Shown in pieces: positions 1 through 10,289 of a DNA stretch of 15,869 bases. Position numbers and translations under genes: made by a program. The notes beneath the pieces are model-generated. The model worked only from the letters and a program-made list of their open reading frames with translations, ran no database searches and had not been told where the DNA came from. Source of the stretch: Baffinella frigidus (Eukaryota; Cryptophyceae; Cryptomonadales; Baffinellaceae); contig MU646941.1 in the NCBI GenBank assembly GCA_026770585.1, positions 101,366 to 117,234 of the forward strand, read 5' to 3'. The stretch's first letter is position 1. The number at the start of each line of letters is the position of its first letter.

Positions 1-385
1 GAAATTCCAGAACGCAACGGTTCGTGGGGTTTAGAGTTCAGGGCTTAGGGTTGAGGGTTCAGGATTTAAGGTGTAGGGTGTAGGGTTCAGGGTTTCGGGT
101 TTCGGGTTCAGGGTTCAGGGTCGAGAGTTTTTCGGGTTTGGAGTTGGTGGTTTTTCGGGTTTGGAGTTGGTGGTTTTTCGGGTTTGGAGTTGGTGGTTTT
201 TCGGGTTTGGAGTTGATGGTTGAGGGCGGCGACCAGCAGGCACGGCTACCAGCCCGACTCCGATCACCGCGCAGATGCTCCCGGCTGCCTTACCTGGCTT
301 GGGGTCTGGGGTTTATGATTGAGGGGTTAGGGGTTAGAGTTTGGGGTTTGGGGTTTAGGGCTCAGTGTTTAGTTTTTAGTACCCT
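1..385. repeat. Degenerate TTTAGGG-type array (G-rich on plus) with a 23-bp tandem
   Basis: Variants of TTTAGGG, TTCAGGG and TTCGGG fill most of this stretch. Four copies of a 23-bp unit (TTTTTCGGGTTTGGAGTTGG plus TGG) run from 128 to about 219. The S6 exon island interrupts the array at 234-293. Confidence 0.9.
234..293 (-). CDS. Channel exon E11: S6
   Basis: A 60-nt exon from GCCAG|GT to GCTG|GTCGCC. Joined to the filter exon (G+GT) it reads [21 protein letters not shown], a clear match to the Kv S6 pattern AGKxxGSxCAxxGVxxxALPxG, including the gating glycine and the final P-A-G. The remainder of S6 and the C terminus are not found in 1-233 and presumably lie further left. Confidence 0.72.
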
Positions 386-3300
386 AAACCCCACCGGGGC
401 TCCCAGCAGATCGTTGCCGGAGCCTGCCAACATTTTCTTTGCGGTCCTGATACATTCTATTTCACATTGAGCTTGGCATTGGAGCCATTTCGTGTTTTTA
501 GGGGCTTGAAATACCTGGTTTTGTACAAGAAATACTTCACATGGAAAAATGGCGAAAACGAATCTATTTTGTTCTGGGACTAGTTTATGAACGCAGAGAA
601 GAGCTGAACCTTAAAATGCTCTCAGCTCCTAGCGCTGAATCCACCACTAGTTTCTGGAGGGTGTTTGCCTGCTGAGGTCTTCGGGTACCCATCCTGGTAG
701 CCTGCCTTCGTGTTTGGCGTTGGAGCCATTTCACACTTTCAGGGGCTTAAAATACCTGGGTGTGTAACGGAATATTTTGCGTTGAAACTGTGCGACATAA
801 GATCTATTCTGTACTGGGACTCATTTATGAACGCACAAAAGAGCTGCTACACCTTTCGTTTGCTGAGCTCCTAGAGCTGGATCCTACAGCTGGATGCATC
901 CTACAGCTGGATGCATCTAGAGCTGGATCCTACTGCTGGATGCAGGTTAGTACCGTCAACCTCACAAGCTGTTCAGCTCCTAGAGCATCGCAGGTTTCTG
1001 GAGGGTGTTTGCCTGCTGAGGTCTTGGGGTATCCATCCTGGTAGCCTGGCTTCGGGTTTTGGGTTTGGGTTTTGGGGTTTTGGGGTTTGGGTTTTGGGGT
1101 TTGGGGTTTGGGGTTTGGGGTTTGGGGCTTGGGGCTTGGGGTTTAAGGTATAGGGTTTAGGGTTTAGGATTGAGAATTTAGTATTCAGGGATTAGGGTTT
1201 AGGGTTTGGGGTTGAGGGTTTGGTGCTTGAGAGTGAGGGGTCAGGGGTTAGGGGCTAGCCTGCCACTGACTGCATGCTGTTGACGCACCACCTGGTTTAG
1301 GGGTTAGGGTTCAGGGGGTTTAGGGTTTAGTTTTTAGGGTTTAGGGTTTAGGGATTAGGGTTTAGGGTTTAGGGTTTAGGGTTTAGGGTGTAGGGTTTAG
1401 TGTTTAGTGTTTAGGGTTTAGGGTTTATGGTTTATGGTTTATGGTTTATGGTTTAAGGTTTAGGGTTTAGGGTTTAGGGTGTAGGGTTTAGGGTTTAGGG
1501 TGTAGGGTTTAGGGTTTAGGGTTTAGGGTTTGGGGTTTGGGGTTTACCACATGGCAGACGGGATGTCCGGAAACACCTCTGCGAGAAAGGGTGGGGGGGT
1601 AGGGGTTAGGGTTTAGGGTTTAGAGTTTGGGGTTTAGGGTTTAGGGTTTAGGGTTTAGGGTTTAGTTAGTGTTTAGTGGTGAGGGCTTAGGATTTGTGTT
1701 TAGTGGTGAGGGCTTAGGGTTTGGGGTTTAGGGCTTAGGATTTAGGGTTTGGGGTTTGGGGTTTGGGGTTTGGGGTTTGGGGTTTGGGGTTTGGGGTTTG
1801 GGGTTGGGGTTTAGTGTCTGCGGGCGTTTCACAAGGAACAATTCGGGCTTAGGGTTCAGGGGTCACGGTTTGGGGTTCAGGGTTCAACCGGGGCTGTCGA
1901 GAGCCTCGACGCAGTACACGAATGTTCCGAGGAGCAGGATGAACAGCCCGGGAGGGTTTAGGGTTTGGTGTTTAGGGCGTGGGGTTGGTGTTCAGGGCTT
2001 AGGGCTTATGGCTTACGGTTTAGGGTTTGGGGTTCAGGGTTTATGGACGTTAGGGCTTAGGGCTTACGGTTTAGGGTTTGGGGTTTAGGGTTTATGGACG
2101 TTTCATGATTCTGGTTTGGGGTTTAGGGTTCAGGGTTGAACCAGGGCTGTCCAGGGCCTCGACGCTGTACACGAAGGTTCCGAGGAGGAGGAGGAACAGC
2201 CCGGCGCCGAAGACAGTCACCTAGTGTTTCGGGTTTCGGGTTAGACAGTCACCTAGTGTTTAGGCTTGCAGGGTCCAGAAAGTGGCCCAAGGTTGAGGGC
2301 TTTAGGGGTTGGGACGAAGAACTCGACCCAGGGTTTAGGGGAGTAGGGTTCCGAAGAATGTCACCTGCCGCCCCGTCAACAGTTTAGGGTTGAGGGTTTG
2401 GGTTTGGGGGTTTAGGGTTCAGGATTTGGGGTGTAGGGTTGCGTCGAAGACCGTCACCTTTGGGGGTTAGGGTTTTAGGGTTCTACAGCGTGGAGGCCTG
2501 CCTTCTGTGCCCAGACTTCGGAACCCTAGCACTTGAGGCTTCTGAGGAGGAGGATGAACAGCCCGGCGCCGAAGACAGTCACCTAGTGTTTAGGGTTTAG
2601 GGTTTAGGGTTTAGGGTGTACGGTTTGGGGTTTAGGGTTGAGGGTTTAGGGTTTAGGGTTTGGGGTTTGGGGTTTGAGATTTAGGGTTTAAGGTTTAGAG
2701 TTTAGGGGGTAGGGTTGCGTCGAGGACCGTCACCTTTAGGGTTTAGGGGTTTAAGGTTCTACAGTGTCGAGACCTGTCTGGTGTGCCCAGACCCCGGAAG
2801 CCTAGCCCCTAAGGCTTTGGGGTTTGGGGTTTGGGGTTTGGGGTTTGGGGTTTGGGGTTTGGGGTTTGGGTTTTGGGTTTTGGGTTTAGGATGTAGGGTG
2901 TGGGGTGTGGGGTGTAGGGTGTAGGGTGTAGGGTGTAGGGTGTAGGGTGTAGGGTGAAGGGTGAAGGGTGTAGGGTTTAGGGTTTAGGGTTAGGGTTCAG
3001 GGTTTGGGGTTTAGGGTTTAGGGTTGAGGTTTTAGGGTTTAGGGTTAGGGTTTAGGGTTTAGGGTTTATGGCATAGAGGTTAGGGTTTGGGGTTTAGGGT
3101 TCGACCAGGAGGTCTTGAGCCTTGTTCGTCAGGACTTGCCGCAGCGTCCGGAACGCTCGTATGGGCCCCTCCAGCCTGCAGACAACGAACACGCAGACGA
3201 GGCAGACGTTTAGGGTTCAGGGTTTGGGGTTCAGGCGCGGCTCGTTGGGGCCTCTGGCATCCGCCCCTCCCTGGTGTATGGCCTGGTTTGGGGTTGGGGG

Positions 3301-5747
3301 GAACGTTGTGACCATTGCGGTCATGGTGGTGTCAATGCACTGCCAGGCCGGATATTTCGTAAAAGTCGATTCACCCACAAAATCTTTCACCTTAGAAACG
3401 AGGTACCCAGATTGGGTACTTCTTTACTACACACTCGCAGGTGAGTTGACTAACACAAAAACTCCGCCCTGGCAGTGCCATGTCAATGCAGGGCACTCTT
3501 TCTTCAACGGAGGTCTTGAGCCGAGGTCCGAAGACCCTATACCATACACCCTAAACCCTACACCCTAAACCTGAGCCCAAACCCTCCCCAATCAGAGAGT
3601 GTTTTGAAAGGTAACCAGGAGGTCTTGAGCCTTGTTCATCAGGACTTGCGTCCGGAACGCTCGTATGGGCCCCTCCAGCCTGCAGACAACGAACATACAA
3701 AAACCGCGCCCTGGCAGAGCAATGTCAATGCAGGGCAGCCTTGTTCATCAGGACTCGCCGGAGCGTCAGAAACGGAGCGTCAGAAAGTCCTGATTTTGGA
3801 GTTTAGGTCTCCCCTAACCCCTAACCCCTCAGAGCGTCAAGAACGCTCACATGCGTCCTTCCAGCCTGCAGACATCGAATCGTTTCACAACGAATCTGGG
3901 TTTCAAAGCCAGCTTTTGGTGGTGAAAAAAATCAATTTTTACAAGGTATTTTTTAAATTTCAGCCTTCAAATGTAGCCATCCTCCCCTAAGGTTGTGGGC
4001 TTTGGAGCCGATTAGTTACGGATTTCATGGCAGGGCGGGATCTTGAGCCTTGGCGATCAAAGCTTGCCGGAGGGGCGAAATGTGATCTCATCCGGTCAGG
4101 TATTTAATTTAAATGCTCGGCAGAGTTCCCCATACAACGAAAATTACTACACAAGCGACGAAAGAGTCGTGTCCATAAGATCATGTGTGGTAATTTTCGT
4201 ACATTCGGGGACCTCCCGAGCATTTAATTTGAAAACCTGACCGGATGAGATCCGAAAGGAAGCATCGCTTTCCTGCAGAACAAATTCCGGTGTCCGCCTA
4301 CGTTGGGAGCTCGAAGAACCTCAAGGACCTAACTACGGGGGAGGACTAGTTGCGTTATCCTGGCAACCGGAAAGCAATCCTGGCGGTTACTTTTCCGTCA
4401 AAGTCAATTATTTGTGGGCATTTCCGGTAACTTTTGCGGATTTCAAGGGAAAATAATAGATAGACGCAGGGCGTAAAATGACATGTAGCTCTCCCGCGTA
4501 GAACGGGCCGGAGCGTTCGGCTCTCATGCGCCCTTCCAGCCTGCGGGTTAGGGTTCAGGGTGCAGGGTGTAGGGTGTAGGGTGTAGGGTGTAGGGTGTAG
4601 GGTGTAGGGTGTGGGGTGTGGGGTGTGGGGTGTGGGGTGCAGGGTGTAGGGTGTAGGGTGTGGGGTGTGGGGTGTAGGGTGTAGGGTGTGGGGTTTGGGG
4701 TGTAGGGTTTAGGGTGTAGGTTTCAGGGGTTAGGGTTTAGGGTATAGGGTTAACCTGAATACAGAGAAAATCCGGAGGAGGCGGACACTCTACACCCTAA
4801 ACCCCAACCCTGAACCCTAGCCCTAAACCTAAACCCTTAACCCTGAACCTGAAGACAGAGAAAATCCGGAGGAGCCGCACACTCTACACCCTGGTGAATA
4901 GTACCCCATCCCTGAACCCTGGCCCTAAACCTAAACCCTTAACCCTGAACCTGAAGCCAGAGAAAATCCGGAAGAGCAGCACACTCTACACCCTGGTGTA
5001 GGGCACCCCAACCCTGAACCCTGGCCCTAAACCTAAACCCTTAACCCTGAACCTGAAGACAGAGAAGATCCGGAGGAGGCGGACGTTTCTGAGGAGCATC
5101 GACTTCGACTTCCCCGACCTTGTTGAGGGTTTGGGGTTTGGGGTTTAGGGTTTAGGGTTTGGGGTTTAGGGTTTAGGGTTTAGGGTGTCGGGTTTCGGGT
5201 TGGGGGGTTGGTGATTAGGGCTTAGGGTTCAGGGTTAAGGGTTTAAGGTTTAGGGTTGAGGATTTAGGGTTTAGGGGTTTGGGGGTTGGGGATTAGGGTT
5301 TAGGGTTTAGGGTTTAGGATTTAGGGTTTAGGGTTTAGGGTTTATGGTTTAGGGTTTAGAGTTTAGGGTTTAGGGTTTAGGTGTTAGGGTTTAGGGTTTG
5401 GGGGGTTGGGGATTAGGGATGAGGGTTTAGGGGTTTGGGTTCAGGGGGTTGGGTTTAGGAGTTTAAAACACCGAAATATCTTTGTAGTGTACACACGTTT
5501 TGTACCGAGTCGCGTCGGAATAAGTCCTCCTTCACCTTATAAGTCTTGTTGTTAATTTCATACCACACGGACATGGAAAAGATGATTCTTGGGAGAGGGG
5601 GGACGTGCAAAGGACGAACCGTCGCATGTCATAAGTCCTCCTTCGCCCCGTTGGCTTTCCGCATCAAGGGGGGGTCACTCGCCCAGGTATGACTGTCGAA
5701 ACCCTCCCTCTACCATTGGTCATGTACCTACACACATATCCGTATAG

Positions 5748-5793
<46 letters not shown>

Positions 5794-5808
5794 CTATATC
5801 TATATCTA

Positions 5809-5840
<32 letters not shown>

Positions 5841-5892
5841 CATATCTATCTATATATATATATATCCATATCTATCTATCTATCTATCTATC

Positions 5893-5925
<33 letters not shown>

Positions 5926-5933
5926 GTATACAT

Positions 5934-5967
<34 letters not shown>

Positions 5968-8900
5968 GATTCCCGTTGCGCAACGTCGAGCGGTTGGTTT
6001 CGAGGGTTTCGAGGATCTAGAGCGGGTCACGTGACCCGTTGGAGCCAAAATGGCTCCAATTACCGTCACTCTGGAGCTTCCCTACCACACGGTGGACTAC
6101 GGACCTTTCATCAAAAGTCAACGTGCCCAGAGGCAGTTAACTTTAAAGAGTTTCTAACGCAAATTTGGTCACGTTACCGCTAAATCTAGCGTAGTCGAAA
6201 CCCTCGTCCACGCAGGGCTGGAGGGGGGGATATTCAAAAGTCATGTTTTCGAGGGGAAACGGTATTCAAAAGTCAATTTTGGGAGGAAAACGGCTCCAAG
6301 AACGCACCAATGGCTCCAAGACCGCATCTGGAATACCCTACCCAAGAGCCTGGCGTAGACCCCACCGTGTGGATGGGAATCTTCCCGACCAGATAGAGTT
6401 TCGAAGGGGGGGTAATCACCCGCCCTAGAGAGATTGATAATTTATTGCCAAAAGAGGGAGAGAGAGAGAGAGAGAGAAACAGAGAGAGAGAGAGAGAGAG
6501 AAACAGAGAGAGAGAGAGAGAGAGAGAAAGAGAGGTCGTGTTGAGCTCTCCGAGAGAGATTGATAATTGATTGCCAAACAACCAGCGTCAGCGCCGCACA
6601 TGCTCGACGCATTGTGCCACTTACTGTACCCCGTGTCGGCCGCTCATACAGCATTTTCCGGATGGATTCTAACTCCACCTCCTACTCGCCCTAGACAGTG
6701 TTTCGAAGGGTGGGCATTCACCCGCCCTGGGCCGAGAAAACGAACTCAAAGTAGATGGGAAGGATCGCCATTAAGTCGATTAGCGCCTGGGTTGGGGTTT
6801 GAGGTTTAAGGTTTAGGGTTGGGGTTTCGGGTTTAGGATTTAAGGTTTAGGGTGTAGGATTTAGGGTTTAAGGTTTGGGGTTTAGGGTTTATGGTTTATG
6901 GTTTAGGGTTTAGGGTGTAGGGTTTAGGGTTTAGGGTTTAGGGTTTAACGTTTAGGGTTTAGGGTTTGGGGTTTAAGGGTTTAGGGTTTAGGGTTTAGGG
7001 TTTAGGGGCTAGAGTTAAGGGGCTAGGGTTTGGGGTTGAAAGTTGAGGGCAATGAGCGCCGGTTGCCCTCAACCCTAAACCCTTAAACCCCAAACCCTAA
7101 ACCCTAAACGTTAAACCCTAAACCCTAAACCCTAATCCCTAAACCCTAAATCCTAACCCCTAACCCCTCAAACCTAAACCCTAAACCCTCAATCCTTAAC
7201 CCTAAACCCTAAACCTTAAACCCTAAATCCTACACCCTAAACCATAAATGAGCGCCGGTTGCCCTCAACCCTCAACCCTGAACCCTGCACCCTACGCCCT
7301 ACGCCCTGAACCCTGAACCCTACATTCTACACCCTGCACGGGTGTAGTATCGATCTCGCCGTTGGAGGGCACTCTCTCTTGCGTCAAGCGTCGACGCAAG
7401 AGAGAGAGTGCCCTGCATCAACACTGCTATGCCCACGATGTTCACAACGGTACCCTCACCTTCAAACCAGTTCATGCTCCTGGGTAGATCGGATATCAGA
7501 CGCGCCTGAACCCTAAACCCTAACCCCTAACCCCTAAATCCTATCCCCTAACCCCTAACCCCTAACCCCTAGCCCCTAACTCCTAAATCCTCCACCCTAA
7601 ACCCCCAACCCTAAACCATAAACACCCAACCCTTAACACCCAACCCTAAACCCTAAACCCTAAAACCTCCCCCCTCCACCTTAAACCCCAACCCCCAAAC
7701 CCTGAACCCTAAAACCCCTAAATAATCAACCCTCAACCCTCAACCCTCAACCCTCCACCCTCCACCCCAAACCCTAACCCCGATACCAGAGGCGACTTCG
7801 CCCAAACCAACCGTGCCTTCCACGCTCCGACCCCCCTTGCCTCCGGACACTCGACGCACGACCTGAGAGAGACTTCATCAATTCGCGAGTGACTTTGTAA
7901 ATGAGAGTGACTTGATCAATACCAATACCACCACGGCCGCCATGTGTCCACCCCCCATGGCGGCTGAATCCACTCAGGAGGCTGGTCCGACCCCCCTGGC
8001 CTCCGGAACCTCGACGCATGACCTGAGAGAGGGCGGGCCGTTACAACAGGGTGTGATATCGCGTCTCAGAATATCGCGTCTCAGCTTCCAAGGCGAAAAT
8101 TGACTTTCCGGCGTGTTGGTATTGATTAAGTCACTCTCAGAGGGCGGACCGTACGAACAGGGTGTGATAATCGTGTCTCAGAATGTCAATTTTCGCCATG
8201 AAAGTTGAGAGCCCCCCTTGCCTCCGGGGCCTCGACGCACGACCTGGGAGTGACTTAATCAATACCAACATTCCCGCCATGTATCCACCCCCCATGGCGG
8301 CTCAGTCCACCACTTAGCAGCCAACGGGGGCTTCACGGATACAGCCCATCTAAACTATTTGTAGCGACCTTCCCCACGACCTTCCCCGCGCTTTTCCCCA
8401 TGTGTCAAGTCCAAAACTTCCCAAAAACTTCCTCCAAAAATCGGACAAATATACTTAATTATGTTTGTACACACGGTCCTTGAGAATGGACCGCGCGATA
8501 GTGGATTCAATCTTATAAATTTGCATTGGTTTCCAGCCGCATCCCCCCCCGGATATCCGGGGGGAAAGGAACTCGGGCGCTGCTAAGTGGAAGAGCGTGG
8601 TTGAGCGCGTTTGAGATGCTGGTGTCAAGCAAACAGCGAACCACACAAGGCTATCCATGCAAACAGAATAAATGTCGATTGTAAGCATTTGTTTAGTAAT
8701 TTTGCTAAGTGGTCAGGAGGCTACGACGACCACGCAGCCCCGGATATCCGGGGAAACGTGACCAATTTTGAAAAATCATTGAAGAACAGGATCCAATTCC
8801 AGTTCACTCAACAGACTACGAGGCACGCCAGCCCCGGATATCCGGGGATAACGTGACCAACCATTGCTGACTTTCGACGTGTTTCCTAAGAAATAATCCA

Positions 8901-10241
8901 ACAATAAATTTTAGAATGTTCCTCGTAGTGCCCTTGGAGGTGGCTCAAATAGTGCCCTGGAAGCTTTTATATTTGCCTTGACATGGAGGTCGGATCCAAA
9001 AGTTGACACATTTTGTAACAAAAATCAACTTTTTAAAAAGAGTTTCAGAGCACTGTTTGAGCAACCTCGGAGGGCTGATGGTGCGGCGTGATCTCTCCAA
9101 GGCTGCCCCACGACTGTGCTGGGGTGTCTGGGGATATCTGGGCATATCACCCATGTAGGCATAGCCGGAGTGACTTTACTCAGGTGACGCACCCACTCAA
9201 ATGTGACTGACGCCTTTCTTCCCCGGAGATTTTCTTCCCCGGATTTCCGGGGAAGATTGTAAAGCGCGCTGAAGCAATTTGTACGGGGGTCGTTTGGATG
9301 GACCGTTCCCCGAAGGCACCGGCGACTGCTGACCACCAGCAACCCGTAGCAGCTTATATCCGGATCGGGTACTGCAGTAAATTCCAGCCGAATCAAGGAA
9401 ATCTCCTTGGTATCTCCCGTCAGCAATTCTAGGTCCCTAGGGTTTCCTACCGTAGGGTCATAGGAAAGATTTTTTTTAAAAAATACCCGAATGCGTGCAA
9501 GGACCCGGTAAAAGCTGCTACGGGTTGCTGGTGGAAGTTAACTGCCACCCAGGATGTTTTACCTTAAGTCAACAAAGCTGATCCTCGGCAGTAAGTTGCC
9601 ATTTCGTTTAGATGGACTTGGTCTGGGACCAGGCAATTGACTTAAAGCGCTGTATTCCAGGGGGAGTTGACTTAGTCGAAATGTTCTGGTTCAGCGTCAA
9701 GTGGGTGAAGCTCGTGAAGAGGTGCCGCATGCTGCGCGGTCTTCTCTATGGTTCGCGATCCCGGGTGTGTGAGCGCTGGGCGGGGTTGCCTAACCCTCAC
9801 ATATCCCCTGCGGGTCACCCGTTAAGCCAGTTCTGCTGGTTTCCTCTGCACCGGAACCACCAGCAACCCGTAGCAGCTTATACCGGGTACTCCCAAGGAT
9901 TCGGGTATTTTATTGGGAAAACAATCTTTCCTACGACCCTACAGTAGGAAACCACAGGGACCTCGAATTGCTGACGGGAGATACCGAAGAGATTTCTTCG
10001 GTTTAGCTGGAAATTACTACAGTAACCGATCCGGATATAAGCTGCAACGGGTTGCTGGTGGAAGGCTCCCACCTCTGCTAAGCCCTCCTGCGGTACTTTT
10101 CGGTGTCCGCCTATGTTGGGAGATATCAGACCTTAAGGACAGGGGGGACGAACGAAAAGGGCGAGGACAATTACTCGGTGGCGTTTCCGTGCCCGGGCCG
10201 TATTTTATATAGGAAGATGCACACGCACCAGAGGCGGATAT

Positions 10242-10289
<48 letters not shown>

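Larger units (their letters stand above)
476..1060. repeat. Tandem duplication of a block of about 230 bp carrying the filter exon
   Basis: Blocks 476-710 and 717-1060 align along their length: GGAGCCATTTC near the left, GTxCTGGGACTxxTTTATGAACGCA in the middle, TTTCTGGAGGGTGTTTGCCTGCTGAGGTCTT at the right. The second is longer because of an internal tandem (874-944) of short GAGCTGGATCCTAC and AGCTGGATGCATC units. Confidence 0.7.
1046..1885. repeat. Degenerate TTTAGGG-type arrays forming the introns around E8 and E9
   Basis: Apart from E9 and E8, this span is almost wholly TTTAGGG, TTTGGGG, TTTATGG and GTAGGGT variants. In the sense of the channel gene they are CCCTAAA-like, hence pyrimidine-rich with repeated CTAA motifs that could act as branch points. 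Intron 1292-1547 runs from GTAAACC to ACCAG with nothing but repeat. Confidence 0.9.
1951..3105. repeat. Degenerate TTTAGGG-type arrays around the S5 exon copies
   Basis: Repeat fills 1951-2140, parts of 2221-2440, 2587-2715 and 2816-3105, the last with a GTGTAGG run at about 2890-2970. Small non-repeat islands at 2265-2335 (minus-strand CTTTCTGGACCC and GTCGAGTTCTTCG) are unassigned. Confidence 0.9.
4788..5052. repeat. CCCTAAA-type arrays (reverse orientation) interleaved with S4 exon fragments
   Basis: C-rich repeats on the plus strand alternate with three S4 fragments in a higher-order unit of about 95 bp. Each unit has a CTACACCCTGGTG piece, ACCCTGGCCCTAAACCTAAA, then CTTAACCCTGAACCTGAAG. 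Confidence 0.8.
7790..8330. repeat. Repeat block in about three copies, each carrying the linker mini-exon
   Basis: The unit is: mini-exon complement with CTCGACGCAxGACCTG, then GAGAGTGACTTxATCAATACCAA, then a small hairpin CCGCCATG...CATGGCGG followed by CTxxxTCCAC. Copies begin at 7836, 7996 (partial) and 8217. A foldback with 27-bp arms (8114-8140 and 8244-8270) and an inner pair (GGCGAAAATTGAC / GTCAATTTTCGCC) lie inside. Confidence 0.65.

Noticed and set aside
2760-2815. Minus-strand exon reading [14 protein letters not shown]
   Set aside because: Differences between the two copies fall at third positions of the plus frame, so the plus-strand reading is better supported.
138-2924. Plus-strand open frames rich in G, L, F and W in the repeat arrays
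   Set aside because: They are translations of TTTAGGG/TTTGGGG heptamers (GLGFxVW-type periodic peptides), not conserved proteins.
1-3105. True chromosome end (telomere)
   Set aside because: The heptamers are highly degenerate, occur in both orientations through the window and are broken by exon-like islands; a terminal array would be homogeneous and one-directional.
5689-6183. Tyr-Ile repeat frames
   Set aside because: Translation of the TA microsatellite on either strand.
6273-6678. Ser-Leu-rich minus-strand frames
   Set aside because: They read the GA microsatellite at 6453-6535.
7438-7467. Very short intron inside the S3 exon (GTGAGGG donor)
   Set aside because: Removing it to the ATGCAG would delete the hydrophobic S3 helix, and the inverted S3 copy keeps that segment without a matching donor. 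Not fully excluded.
7790-8330. CRISPR-like array
   Set aside because: The repeats are few, unequal, contain inverted arms and exon sequence, and have no regular spacers; the genome is eukaryotic.
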